This document shows, piece after piece, positions 9,306 to 17,918 of a stretch of DNA of 43,665 nt. Under the pieces are notes generated by a model. It searched no databases. It saw nothing but the letters and a program-made list of their open reading frames with translations, and was not told the origin of the DNA. Position 1 is the first letter of the stretch; the number at the start of each line of letters is the position of its first letter. Origin of the DNA: Myxococcota bacterium (GTDB lineage Bacteria; Myxococcota_A; UBA9160; JAFDET01); assembly GCA_028278065.1 (NCBI GenBank), contig JANQFA010000139.1, forward strand, positions 1 through 43,665, written 5' to 3'. Both the position numbers and the translations under genes were made by a program.

Positions 9306-11783
9306 CTAGGAAGGGTCCGGCTGCGGGCTGCGAGCGGCCCTCCTCGAGGCGGCCAGCGCGCGTCGCGTCGCGGGCGCCTCCGCGAACTCGGGGTCGAGGG
9401 CAAGCGCCCGTTCGAATGCTCCCGCGGCGCGTTCGTGCTGCTCCAGGGCCGCCAGGGCGAGGCCCTGGTGGTAGTGGAAGAGGGGGTCGGGTCGTCCCGC
9501 GTCCGCCGCCAGCTCCACGGCCAGGTCGAACTGGCTCGCGGCGGCCTCGTGGAGCCCCTTGCGCAGGAAGACGAGGCCCAGGGTGTCGGCCGCCGCCGGG
9601 TCGTCGTCGAGGGCCTGGTAGGCCTCGCGGGCCAGCTGCAGGGCCCGGTCGAGCTCCTCCCCGCGACTCGCCAGGATCCAGGCGAGGTCGTTCTTCGCCG
9701 TGGGCAGATCGGAGCGCTCGGCGAGCGTCTCTTCGAGGAGCGCGCGCGCCTCCGCGTGATCGCCGCGGCGCAGGTGCAGGTGCGCCAGCAGGAGCCGGTG
9801 CGCCGTCCTCCGGCTCGCCCGGTCTCGGAGGGTGTCGATGGCGGCGTCGACGCGCCCCTGGCTGGCGTAGAGCGCCACGAGACGCGGAACGGCCGGGCCG
9901 TACGGAGGCTCGCGCTCCACCAGGTCCACCAGGCCGCGCTCCGCGCCGGCGGCGTCCCCGCCGTCCAGGAGGAGGAGCGCGCGCAGCAGGCGCACGGGCT
10001 CCGGCTTGGGCGGGTCCGCGGCCAGCGTGGCATCCACCCGGGCGATCGCCTCGGCGCGGCGACCCTCCGCCAGGTCCAGCTCGGCGGCGTAGCGCAGGGC
10101 GGCGGGGTGCCCGGGCTCTCGCTCGAGCAGATCGAGAAGCAGCTCCAGCGTGCGTTCCGGAGCGCGGGTGCGCTCGTGGCGGGCCCATGTGAGCACCAGC
10201 TCCGCATCCGGGTCGTCTCGCTCGAGCAGCTGCTCGAGGAGGCGCCGCCCGGCGCGCTCGCGCTTCTCGCCGTAGAGCGCGTGGACGAGCAGCACGCGGT
10301 CGGCCGGGTGGATGCGCCCGGTCATGCGCCGCTGGGCACGCAGGGTCAGCGTCGCATCGGCGAAGCGGCGGGCGCTCAGGTGGATGCGCGCCGCCAGCCG
10401 TTCCACCCGCAGGATCCAGCTGGGCGCCAGCTCGCGCGCGCGCTCGATCGAGTCCGTGGCCTGTCCGATCTTGCGCTGGGCCAGCTCCGCAGAAGCCAGC
10501 ACGAACCAGCCCTCCCAGCTGGTGTGCCGCTGTAGCAGGCGCTCCAGCCGGGTCTCGGCCTCGTCTGGCCGGCCGTCGTAGACGTCGGCGACCGCGATGG
10601 CCAGCTCGGCCGGCGGGCGTCCCGCGTGGTCTCGCTGGAGCGTCGCGACGGCTGCGCGGGCCTCCTCCCCGCGACCCATCTCGAACAGGAGCTGGGCCTC
10701 GGTGGCGAGCAGGCCCAGGGGCGGTACGCCGTCTGCGATCGCGTCGCGGAGGTGCGCCACCGCCGCCTCCGGCGAGCCGCGATCCACGAGGTAGCGGGCC
10801 AGTGCCTTGTGGGCGAGCGGGTGCTGGCGACGCTCCTCGAGGAGCCGACGCAGGACGGCCTCTCCCGATCCGTCGCGGGCGTCGTGGAGCGCGGCGAGGG
10901 TTCCCCAGGATGCGTAGCCGGGGTCGGCCTCGACCACGTGCTCCAGGGCCCAGAGCAGCAGCTCGCGGTCTTCACTGCGCCGCGCGAACTCCGCCGCAGC
11001 GCGCCCGGCGCCTCGCTGCAGACGCCGCGCATCGCTTGCCGCCGCCCGCTCGACGAGGCCGCGGAAGGCCTGCGCGGCCTCCGTTTCGTGGCCCGGCCAC
11101 CAAGACAGGGTGCGCGCCCGCTCCAGCTCCGCGCGGTCGCGACCGCGCCCTTCGCCCGCGGCTCGCATGGCCGCCGCAAACGCGTCGACCGCGCCGGCGA
11201 AAGCGTCCTCGGGCGGCTCGCTGCCGCGCTGGCGGGCCTCCTTCACGCGAGCCTGGTGGACGATCCCGAGCTGGATCTGGGCACGCGCGTCGTCCGGGGA
11301 CAGGGAGGCGGCCTGGCTCGCCGCTTCGAGGGCGGGGCCGAGATCGCCCCGGACCAGGTGTACCTGCGCGCGTCGCACGTGGGCGAGCGGCAGCTCCGGC
11401 TCCTTCGCGAGCACGCCGTCGATCAGCGCCAGGGCCCCCTCCGGGTCCGCCACGCGGATCAGCTCGGCGAGTGAGAGGGCATCGTCGATCCGGGTCGGAT
11501 CGAGCCGCATGGCCTCCTTGTAGTAGAAGGCCGCATCCGCGAAGAGACCGCGGATGCGCAGCGCCTCCGCCAGGCGATGGCAGATCTCCGCGCTCGACGG
11601 ATCGGCCTTGAGCGCGTTGCGCAGCTCGAGCACGGCGGCGTGGCTCTTGCCCTCCGCCAGGTAGGCTTCGGCCTTCTCCATGTGCTCGACCGAGCGGTCG
11701 GCGTCGGAGCTGCAGCCCGCCAGCAGCGCCGCGCCGAGGGCGCCGCCAACGGCCAGTCCGAGTGCGCGTGCGGAGATCTTCAT
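9306..11783 (-). CDS. TPR-repeat lipoprotein, PEP-CTERM-associated (PrsT-like)
   Basis: The 825-residue protein starts with a lipoprotein signal (LGAALLAGCSSDAD, lipid-modified Cys near residue 23) and is otherwise almost all tetratricopeptide-like helical repeats with AL-rich 34-residue periodicity, for example RLAEALRIRGLFADAAFYYK and AERGLVDLVEREPPYGPAVP. The C-terminal block NDLAWILASRGEELDRALQL...ADTLGLVFLRKG is typical of TPR proteins of the PEP-CTERM/exosortase systems and is shared with the paralogue at 12914-15295. It lies divergent to the PEP-CTERM gene. The ATG at 11783 follows GGGGAAG; an ATG five codons upstream is possible. Likely role is a periplasmic scaffold for surface protein or polysaccharide export; no exosortase gene is in the window. 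Confidence 0.85.
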   Translation of the reverse strand: MKISARALGLAVGGALGAALLAGCSSDADRSVEHMEKAEAYLAEGKSHAAVLELRNALKADPSSAEICHRLAEALRIRGLFADAAFYYKEAMRLDPTRIDDALSLAELIRVADPEGALALIDGVLAKEPELPLAHVRRAQVHLVRGDLGPALEAASQAASLSPDDARAQIQLGIVHQARVKEARQRGSEPPEDAFAGAVDAFAAAMRAAGEGRGRDRAELERARTLSWWPGHETEAAQAFRGLVERAAASDARRLQRGAGRAAAEFARRSEDRELLLWALEHVVEADPGYASWGTLAALHDARDGSGEAVLRRLLEERRQHPLAHKALARYLVDRGSPEAAVAHLRDAIADGVPPLGLLATEAQLLFEMGRGEEARAAVATLQRDHAGRPPAELAIAVADVYDGRPDEAETRLERLLQRHTSWEGWFVLASAELAQRKIGQATDSIERARELAPSWILRVERLAARIHLSARRFADATLTLRAQRRMTGRIHPADRVLLVHALYGEKRERAGRRLLEQLLERDDPDAELVLTWARHERTRAPERTLELLLDLLEREPGHPAALRYAAELDLAEGRRAEAIARVDATLAADPPKPEPVRLLRALLLLDGGDAAGAERGLVDLVEREPPYGPAVPRLVALYASQGRVDAAIDTLRDRASRRTAHRLLLAHLHLRRGDHAEARALLEETLAERSDLPTAKNDLAWILASRGEELDRALQLAREAYQALDDDPAAADTLGLVFLRKGLHEAAASQFDLAVELAADAGRPDPLFHYHQGLALAALEQHERAAGAFERALALDPEFAEAPATRRALAASRRAARSPQPDPS

Positions 11784-12131
11784 CTTCCCCGGTCCCATCG
11801 AACGGACGGGGCCCCCGGTTGAGTGCAGGGGACGCGGCCAGTCGCCTGGAATCGCGCGGGAATCGCGAGGCGATCTCCGGCTGCAGCTCGCGTGCGACAT
11901 GAAGTACGAGCTGCAACACACCGATATCAAGACGTTTTGGCGCCTTCCTGGATTCGCGCCGGGCGGTCTCATGGAGATTTCCCGAAGCCCTTGCCGGGCC
12001 GGACGTTCGGCGGGCGAGCTGCCGGTCCGGGAAGGGCGCCTGCGCCGGGCGGCACGCCCAAGGGGTACAGGCGTCACACAGGCCGACCGAAAGGAGCAGA
12101 AGGGCGTCAGGGGCGTCCGGAGGAAGGAATC
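11784..12131. other. 348-bp intergenic region between the TPR lipoprotein and the PEP-CTERM gene
   Basis: No gene is supported here. The centre (about 11898-11942) is clearly more AT-rich than its surroundings and is where divergent promoters would be expected. A near-perfect 11-bp direct repeat (GGAATCGCGCG, GGAATCGCGAG) lies at 11848-11869. Inverted repeats occur at 11999-12030 (CCGGAC...GTCCGG), in the probable leader of the PEP-CTERM gene. AGGAAGG at 12121-12127 is the Shine-Dalgarno. I could not find a convincing sigma-54 promoter on either strand. Confidence 0.5.
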
Positions 12132-12917
12132 ATGCGCAAGGGTCTCGTCTTGTTCGCAGGCGCACTGGCACTGGCCCTGACCGGCGTCGCCCAGGCGGCT
12201 CCCGTCACCACCAACTACGCCGTGCAGCTTCGCGTGGAGTTTCCGGGCATCGCGCCCCTGACCGCGGCATCCGCCGGCCAGACCGACGTGGACGATGTCA
12301 CCGGTGCGTTCACCCTGCCGGCCGGGCAGCTCGCGTTCTCCGGGAGCACCACGTTCAGCCCGCCCCAGCAGGTCGCGACCCTGCTGGGAGGCGTCTTCCT
12401 GACCACGATCTCGGTCGCGGGCAACAACGCCGCGGGCTCCTTCGCGAACGGCACAGGGACCCTCGCCGCCGGCGGCAACATGAACCTGACCGGCGCGGCC
12501 TCGCTCTTCCTGTCTCTCCCCAATATCGGCGGGGGGATTCCCCTGACCCAGGCCTTCCCGTTCACGGGGGTCTTCGGGGTGACCCCGCCGACCGTGGTCA
12601 CCGCAGCGCTGCCCTTCGGTCAGACGGCGATGGTCGCGGGCTCGGGCTGGCAGACCGGAACGGTCAGCGCGGTCACCGACACGACCGGCGGCGGGACCGC
12701 CGTCGTCACCCGCATGGGCGCCGGACCGCAGCTCACGGTGGGGGGCGGCCTCGTCCTCAGCCTGGTGACGGCCACCCAGGTCACGACCTCGGCGAACACC
12801 AACACCGCCGTGTTCGGCACCCTCACGGTCTTCCTGCCGGAGCCCGCCACGCTGATGCTGCTGGGCTCGGGGCTCGTGGGTCTGCTCGTGATCGGGACGC
12901 GTCGACCCGGAGCCTAG
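12132..12917 (+). CDS. PEP-CTERM sorting-domain protein
   Basis: The 261-residue protein has a Sec signal peptide (MRKGLVLFAGALALALTG..., cleavage after AQA at residue 22) and a C-terminal sorting signal beginning PEPATLMLLGSG at residue 236, then a hydrophobic helix and the basic end TRRPGA. The PEP-CTERM signal is recognised by an exosortase (EpsH/XrtA type) and the protein is expected to be exported to the outer surface or extracellular matrix. The middle is rich in Gly, Thr, Val and Ala, with predicted beta structure and no catalytic motif. The ATG has AGGAAGG 4 nt upstream. It lies between two PEP-CTERM-type TPR lipoproteins and shares its stop CTAG with the downstream convergent one. 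Confidence 0.9.
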   Translation: MRKGLVLFAGALALALTGVAQAAPVTTNYAVQLRVEFPGIAPLTAASAGQTDVDDVTGAFTLPAGQLAFSGSTTFSPPQQVATLLGGVFLTTISVAGNNAAGSFANGTGTLAAGGNMNLTGAASLFLSLPNIGGGIPLTQAFPFTGVFGVTPPTVVTAALPFGQTAMVAGSGWQTGTVSAVTDTTGGGTAVVTRMGAGPQLTVGGGLVLSLVTATQVTTSANTNTAVFGTLTVFLPEPATLMLLGSGLVGLLVIGTRRPGA

Positions 12918-15295
12918 GCCCCCGGCGTCTCCAGCTTTGCCAGCTCGCGGCGTGCGGCCTCGGCCTCGGGGAAGGCTCCGGTACCCAGCGCGGCGCGGAA
13001 GGCGTCGGCGGCGGCCTGCGGCTCTCCGTTGCGGAGGAGGGCCAGACCCAGGCGGTAGCGGATGCTCGGTACCTCGGGTGCCGCGCCCGCGGCCTCGTCC
13101 AGCGCGGCCACGGCGGCCTCCGTCTCGCCCCGCGCCAGCCGCACCCAGCCCAGGGTGTCCAGGATCGCCGCCGTGCGATCGCGCTCCACCGCGCGCTCCG
13201 CCAGCCGCAGTGCCCGGTCCAGGTCGCCGCCCGATTCGGCCAGGATCCAGGCCAGGTCGTTGGCGGCGCCGGCGTGGTCCGGATGACGGCGCACGATGGC
13301 GTCGAGTCTGCGCCGGGCATCGTCCACGTCGCCGCTGGCCAGCGCGATCTGGGCGGCGCGGTAGGCGGCGTCGGGCGAGCGCGGCTCCAGTCTCGCGGCC
13401 CGGTCGAGGAGCTCGAGGCCTTCGCGTGTGTGGCCCGCCGCAGCCAGGCGGTCGCCGCGCGCGGTGAGTGCGGAGACCAGCTCCGGGTCGAGCTCGAGAG
13501 CGCGCTCCAGCTCGGCGACGAGCTCCTCGTCGCGGCCCAGCGCGGCCAGCACCCGCGCCCGCAGGTCGTGCAGGGAGGCCACGTCGGGGTGCTTCGCCAG
13601 GGCGCGGTCGACGCGCTCGAGCGCCTCCTCCGGGCGGCCCGCCGCGATCAGGTGACGAGCCAGGCCGCGCAGCGCCGCCTCGTTGCGCGGATCCTCCAGA
13701 TCGAGGCCGCTCTCCGAGAGGCGCGCGGCGGCGCGCTCCGGGTCGCTCTCGAGCGCGGCCAGCTCGACCAGGACGGCGGGCTGGGCGCCGTGGCTCTCGG
13801 TCCAGCGCTCTAGCGCCTCGCGCTGCCGGGCTCTCTCTCCGCGGATCCCGTAGGCCCGCGAGACCAGCACGACGGCCTCGTCGTGGCGCCCGGCGCGATG
13901 GGCGACGTGGCGCATCGCGAAGGCCACGGCGTCGGCCGGGCGACCCAGCGCCAGCGCCACGTAGGCCGCGTGCAGGGCGGCATCGGTCTCCCCGGGTGCC
14001 GCACGTGTCGACTCCCGGAACTCGGAGAGGGCACGCTCCGGGTCGCCCGTGCGTTCGGCGGCCTGTCCGGCCAGGAAGCGCGCGCCGGCGTTGTTGGGCC
14101 ACTGGGCGAGCCCCTCGTCGAAGGCGGCGAGGGCGCCCTCGGCATCGCCGGCCTCGAGGCGACGCCGACCGCGGATCATGTGACCGTAGACGGCGGGCTC
14201 GAGCTCGTCCGCGATCGCCTCGGCCTCCTCGCCGCGGCCCAGGTCGAGGAGGAGGTCGGCGCGCGTGAAGGCGAGGGCCGCGGGGTCCGCCGGGCTCCGT
14301 CTCAGGGCATGCTCCAGGGACGTGGCGGCGCCGTCCAGGTCGGCCTGCTCACGCTGGAAGCCCGCCAGGAGCCGCCAGGCGGGCGCGCTGTCGAGCCGCT
14401 CGGCGCGAGCACGCAGGGCCTCGAGGGCCTCGGACTCGCGCCCCCTTCGCACGAGCCAGAGCGCGTGGGTCCGGGCCAGGGCCAGGTCGTCGGGTGCCGC
14501 GGCCACGGCGCTCTGCAGCGCCTGGCCCGCCTCCGTCTCCCGCCCGAGCGACTCGTAGAGGGCGGCCGCCTGGGTCAGCAGCGCGAGATGGGTCGGATGG
14601 GCCTCGAGGCAGAGGGCGTAGGCGTCGGCAGCGCGCGCCTCGTCGTCGAGCGTGGTCTGGATGAACTCCGCGCGCGCTCCGCAGGCGTTGGCGCGGATGG
14701 GCTCGGCGGCCGCCGCGGCCGCGGCCACGGCGCGGTCGAAGGTCGCCTCGGCCTCCGCGGGGCGATCCAGGCGGCCCAGGCAGGTGCCGAGCAGGATCAG
14801 GCCCGCTACGTCGGTCGGCGCGGCGCCCACCAGCCGCGCGGCATCGACCTCGCAGCCGGCGGGATCGCCGGAGTGCAGCCGGGCACTGGCGCGCAGCCGC
14901 AGTGCCTCCAGATGGTCCGGGGTCCGCTCCAGCACGGAGCTGGCGACCCGGATCGCCTCCTCGAAGTTGCGTCCCGCGATGAACGCGCCGGCCAGCAGGA
15001 GCCCCGCCTGGTCCCCGTAGGTGGGATCCTCGAGGGAGCGGCTCAGCCGGGCGACGGCGCGGCTCGTCTCGCCCTGGGCCAGCAGCGCCACTCCGAGCCG
15101 GTGGTTGGCCTCGACGTGGTCGGGCTCGCGCTCCAGCACCGCCTCGAAGAGGGCGATGGACTCCGCCAGCCGGCCGGAATCGGCATCCGCGCGCGCGCGG
15201 AGCATCTGCTCCTCGGTGCTCGGTCCGCAGCCCGCGACCACCGCGAACGCGACTCCCGCCAGCACCCGACGCAGCGGCGCTCCGTCGAATCCCAT
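12914..15295 (-). CDS. TPR-repeat lipoprotein, paralogue of the 9306-11783 gene
   Basis: The 793-residue protein begins with a lipoprotein signal (RRVLAGVAFAVVAGCGPS, lipid-modified Cys at about residue 23) and consists of TPR-type helical repeats throughout. Its last 120 residues (NDLAWILAESGGDLDRALRL...DTLGWVRLARGETEAAVAAL) align with those of the other TPR lipoprotein, including the DTLGWV motif typical of PEP-CTERM TPR proteins. The ATG at 15295 follows a GGGGGGA Shine-Dalgarno and a TATGCT box. A larger in-frame ORF upstream has no support. The probable role is a periplasmic assembly scaffold that acts with the PEP-CTERM substrate whose stop codon it overlaps. Confidence 0.85.
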   Translation of the reverse strand: MGFDGAPLRRVLAGVAFAVVAGCGPSTEEQMLRARADADSGRLAESIALFEAVLEREPDHVEANHRLGVALLAQGETSRAVARLSRSLEDPTYGDQAGLLLAGAFIAGRNFEEAIRVASSVLERTPDHLEALRLRASARLHSGDPAGCEVDAARLVGAAPTDVAGLILLGTCLGRLDRPAEAEATFDRAVAAAAAAAEPIRANACGARAEFIQTTLDDEARAADAYALCLEAHPTHLALLTQAAALYESLGRETEAGQALQSAVAAAPDDLALARTHALWLVRRGRESEALEALRARAERLDSAPAWRLLAGFQREQADLDGAATSLEHALRRSPADPAALAFTRADLLLDLGRGEEAEAIADELEPAVYGHMIRGRRRLEAGDAEGALAAFDEGLAQWPNNAGARFLAGQAAERTGDPERALSEFRESTRAAPGETDAALHAAYVALALGRPADAVAFAMRHVAHRAGRHDEAVVLVSRAYGIRGERARQREALERWTESHGAQPAVLVELAALESDPERAAARLSESGLDLEDPRNEAALRGLARHLIAAGRPEEALERVDRALAKHPDVASLHDLRARVLAALGRDEELVAELERALELDPELVSALTARGDRLAAAGHTREGLELLDRAARLEPRSPDAAYRAAQIALASGDVDDARRRLDAIVRRHPDHAGAANDLAWILAESGGDLDRALRLAERAVERDRTAAILDTLGWVRLARGETEAAVAALDEAAGAAPEVPSIRYRLGLALLRNGEPQAAADAFRAALGTGAFPEAEAARRELAKLETPGA

Positions 15296-15314
15296 CGGAT
15301 CCCCCCGGCGGCCC

Positions 15315-15320
15315 AGCATA
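15315..15320 (-). promoter_or_regulatory. Candidate -10 box (TATGCT) for the second TPR lipoprotein
   Basis: TATGCT on the minus strand lies 19 nt upstream of the ATG at 15295, with a G-rich Shine-Dalgarno between them, so this is a short-leader rather than a leaderless promoter. Confidence 0.45.
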
Positions 15321-15355
15321 GCAGTGCGTCTGCCCGGCGACGGGCGCCCTCGTGG

Positions 15356-15361
15356 TATCGT
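15356..15361 (+). promoter_or_regulatory. -10 box (TATCGT) for leaderless sulfatase-like transcript
   Basis: TATCGT ends 7 nt before the GTG at 15369; no Shine-Dalgarno is present. It supports the GTG start and the leaderless pattern. Confidence 0.5.
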
Positions 15362-15368
15362 CCACGCC

Positions 15369-16799
15369 GTGGGTGGGAGTCGCAGGGCGCGCGTCGCGGT
15401 CGCGCTGGGGGGTGCGGCGATCCTGGTGGGCGTCGCCCTCTCGATGGTCGAGATCCGTCTCCCGTCACGCCCCGTCCGCTCGATCGATGCCCTCGACGAG
15501 CTGCGCGAGCAGGACGACCTGAACGTCTTCTTCCTGCTCGTGGACACCCTGCGCGCCGATCGGCTGCACACGTACGGCTACGCGCGTGCCACCTCCCCGA
15601 CGATGGACGATCTCACCAGCACCGGCGTCCGCTTCGAGGACGTGGGCGCCCAGTCGTCGTGGACGAAGACGTCGATGGCGTCCCTCTGGCTGGGCGCCTA
15701 TCCCGCACGCACCGGAATCCTGCGCAGCGAGCACGCCATCCCGGAGGCGGCGGTGCTGCCCGCCGAGATCCTGTCCGAGGCGGGCTTCCGCACCATCGGG
15801 ATCTGGCGCAATGGCTGGGTGGCCAACAACTTCGGCTTCGCCCAGGGATTCGACGTCTACTTCCGTCCCCAGCCCGCCCGCAGGGCCCTCGAGGTGCGGC
15901 GCGGGAACCCCTCGGCGCACCCGCTGCTCGGCACCGACCTCGACGCCACCGAGGCGGCCGTGGAGTTCATGGCGAGCCACCGGAACGAGCGCCTGTTCCT
16001 CTACCTGCACTACATGGATGTCCATCAGTACGTGTACGACGAGGGCTCCGCGCTCTTCGGCACCGATTACGGCGATGCCTACGACAACGCCATCCACTGG
16101 ACCGATCGCAACGTGAACCGGCTCCTGGCGGAGGCCGACCGCCTGGGACTGCTCGAGCGCACGCTGGTCGTGCTGGCCTCGGATCACGGCGAGGCCTTCT
16201 ACGAGCACGGCGGCGAGGGCCACGCGCGCAACCTCTACCGCGAGGTGACACGCACCCCGCTCCTGCTCTGGCTGCCCTTCCGGCTGGAGCGCGAGATCGT
16301 GGTGCGGGAGCCCGTCGAGAACGTGGACATCTGGCCGACGATCCTGGACCTCCTGGGCCTGCCGCCCCTGCCCGGGGCCCAGGGCCGTTCGCTGGTTCCG
16401 CTGATCCGGGCCGCAGCCGCGGGCGATGCCCCGGCGGCGGGCGGCCGGCCGGCCTTCGCGCAGCTGGATCGCACCTGGGGCCGCCCCGAGGAATCACCGC
16501 GTCCGCTGGTGGCGGTGCAGCGCGGCAGCCTGCGGCTCTTCCACGACGCCGCGCCGGGGGGCGCCGACGAGCTGTACGACCTGGCGGCCGATCCCGGCGA
16601 GAAGCTCGACCTGGCCGCGCGGCGTCCCGATGAGGCGGCCGCCCTGCGCGACGAGGCCCGCGCGTACCTGGCGACCCCGCTCCCGGACTGGGGCGGGCCG
16701 GAGGCGCGCGAGCTCGACGAGATGCACCTCAATCAGCTCCGCGCCCTCGGCTACGTGCTCGGCGACGACGGCCCGCAGCGCGAGGAACGGGCGCGCTAG
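15369..16799 (+). CDS. Sulfatase-like (alkaline phosphatase superfamily) membrane-anchored hydrolase
   Basis: The 476-residue protein has an N-terminal membrane helix (VAVALGGAAILVGVALSMVE) followed by an alkaline phosphatase superfamily domain with DTLRADRLHTYGY (metal Asp and the typical LRADRL), SSWTKTSMASLWLG and ASDHGEAFYEHG near residue 272. The active-site segment has Thr99 where formylglycine sulfatases have the Cys/Ser of CxPSR, so maturation to formylglycine is not expected; it is closer to phosphotransferase or LtaS-like enzymes with a Thr nucleophile. The catalytic domain should face the periplasm. The start GTG is chosen because it lies just before the membrane helix and after a TATCGT box. 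Substrate unknown. Confidence 0.82.
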   Translation: MGGSRRARVAVALGGAAILVGVALSMVEIRLPSRPVRSIDALDELREQDDLNVFFLLVDTLRADRLHTYGYARATSPTMDDLTSTGVRFEDVGAQSSWTKTSMASLWLGAYPARTGILRSEHAIPEAAVLPAEILSEAGFRTIGIWRNGWVANNFGFAQGFDVYFRPQPARRALEVRRGNPSAHPLLGTDLDATEAAVEFMASHRNERLFLYLHYMDVHQYVYDEGSALFGTDYGDAYDNAIHWTDRNVNRLLAEADRLGLLERTLVVLASDHGEAFYEHGGEGHARNLYREVTRTPLLLWLPFRLEREIVVREPVENVDIWPTILDLLGLPPLPGAQGRSLVPLIRAAAAGDAPAAGGRPAFAQLDRTWGRPEESPRPLVAVQRGSLRLFHDAAPGGADELYDLAADPGEKLDLAARRPDEAAALRDEARAYLATPLPDWGGPEARELDEMHLNQLRALGYVLGDDGPQREERAR

Positions 16800-16839
16800 G
16801 GGTGCGGGTCGGCCCTGGCCGTCGCGGCCCTGGCGGGCC

Positions 16840-16845
16840 TAGGCT
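16840..16845 (+). promoter_or_regulatory. -10 box (TAGGCT) for leaderless AIR-synthase-like transcript
   Basis: TAGGCT ends 6 nt before the ATG at 16852 with no Shine-Dalgarno. The identical hexamer is used at the DUF4097 lipoprotein gene with the same spacing. Confidence 0.5.
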
Positions 16846-16851
16846 CCCCGG

Positions 16852-17832
16852 ATGAGCCTCGAACCCGGCAAGCTCGCGCCCGAGCTCCTCGCCGAGCTGG
16901 TGGCGGGAGCCGCCACCGGGGCACCCGAGGTGAAGCTCGGGCCCGCGCCGGGCGAGGACGCCTGTGCCATCGCGCTGGGGGGCGGGGTCCTGGTCGCGGC
17001 CACCGATCCGATCACCCTGACCGGCTCCGGGATCGGCGCCCACGCGGTCTGGATCAACGCCAACGACGTAGCCGTGATGGGCGTGCGCCCGCGCTGGTTC
17101 CTGGCCACCGTGCTGCTGCCTCCGGGCACGGCGGCCGACGACGTGCGGGCGCTGATGGCGGAGACGCGCGGCGCCCTGGAGCGCATCGGCGCCGTGCTCG
17201 TCGGAGGACACACTGAGGTGTCGACCGTGGTGAGCCAGCCCGTCGTGGTCGGGCAGATGCTGGGCTTTGCGCCGGATGGCCACTTCGTACGCACCGGCGG
17301 AGTCCGGGTCGGCGACCGGGTGGTACAGGTGGGCGCCGCGCCGGTCGAGGCCGGCGTCGTGCTGGCCGACCGCGCCGCGGATCGCCTGCCCGGACCCCTC
17401 CTCGCGGCCGCGCGTCGGGGCCTCGAGGAGCCCGGGGTGTCGGTCGTCGCTGCCGCTCTCGCCGCGGCCGAGCTGGGCGCGACGGCCCTCCACGACCCGA
17501 CGGAGAGCGGTCTCTCCGCCGGTCTCCACGAGCTGGCGGGCGCCTCCGGTGTCGCACTGGTGATCGACCCGGACGCGGTCCTCTGGTTCGAGCCGGGGCG
17601 CGCCGTGTGCGAGGCGACCGGGGCCGATCCGTGGGGTGCACTCGCATCCGGGACTCTTCTCGCGGCGTTCTCCCCAGCCGATGCGGAGCGCGCCTGCGCG
17701 GCGCTCGGCGACGCGGGCCAGCGGACCTCGCTTCTGGGAGTGGCCGAGCCCGGAGCCGGCGTGCGCTTCCGGGACGGGAGGCCGCTGCCGAGCTTCCCGC
17801 GCGACGAGGTCGCACGCGTCCTGGCGACGTGA
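16852..17832 (+). CDS. AIR synthase / HypE-family ATP-binding protein
   Basis: The 326-residue protein has the PurM-like fold signatures: PGEDACAIALGGGVLVAATDP with the Asp-rich nucleotide site, NANDVAVMGVRPRWF, GGHTEV and DPTESGLSAGLHELA. These are shared by AIR synthase, selenophosphate synthetase, ThiL and HypE, and the order fits the HypE-like/AIR synthase-related group. The C-terminal cysteine motif (PRIC) that HypE uses to take a carbamoyl group is absent, and no other hydrogenase gene is nearby, so it is not a hydrogenase maturase in the usual sense. It presumably phosphorylates or activates a small cytosolic substrate. Start ATG at 16852 agrees with the TAGGCT box. Confidence 0.8.
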   Translation: MSLEPGKLAPELLAELVAGAATGAPEVKLGPAPGEDACAIALGGGVLVAATDPITLTGSGIGAHAVWINANDVAVMGVRPRWFLATVLLPPGTAADDVRALMAETRGALERIGAVLVGGHTEVSTVVSQPVVVGQMLGFAPDGHFVRTGGVRVGDRVVQVGAAPVEAGVVLADRAADRLPGPLLAAARRGLEEPGVSVVAAALAAAELGATALHDPTESGLSAGLHELAGASGVALVIDPDAVLWFEPGRAVCEATGADPWGALASGTLLAAFSPADAERACAALGDAGQRTSLLGVAEPGAGVRFRDGRPLPSFPRDEVARVLAT

Positions 17833-17918
17833 TCCGAGGCTGTCGTCGTCCGCGGCGATCGCCGGAGCCGGGCTCGCGCGCTTCGTTCCCCCCAGCGAGG
17901 GCCTGCCGTCTGCCGAGC

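Noticed and set aside
11930-11960. Sigma-54 promoter for the PEP-CTERM gene
   Set aside because: TGGCGC at 11938 lacks a TTGC-type -12 element at the right spacing.
9306-14102. A single 1598-residue minus-strand ORF joining the TPR gene to sequence past the PEP-CTERM gene
   Set aside because: The upstream part runs antisense to the PEP-CTERM gene and the second TPR gene in another frame; a lipoprotein signal with start at 11783 gives a sensible protein.
16810-16834. Direct repeat CGGCCCTGGC with 15-bp period before the AIR-like gene
   Set aside because: Only two 10-bp copies in GC-rich sequence; no support for function.
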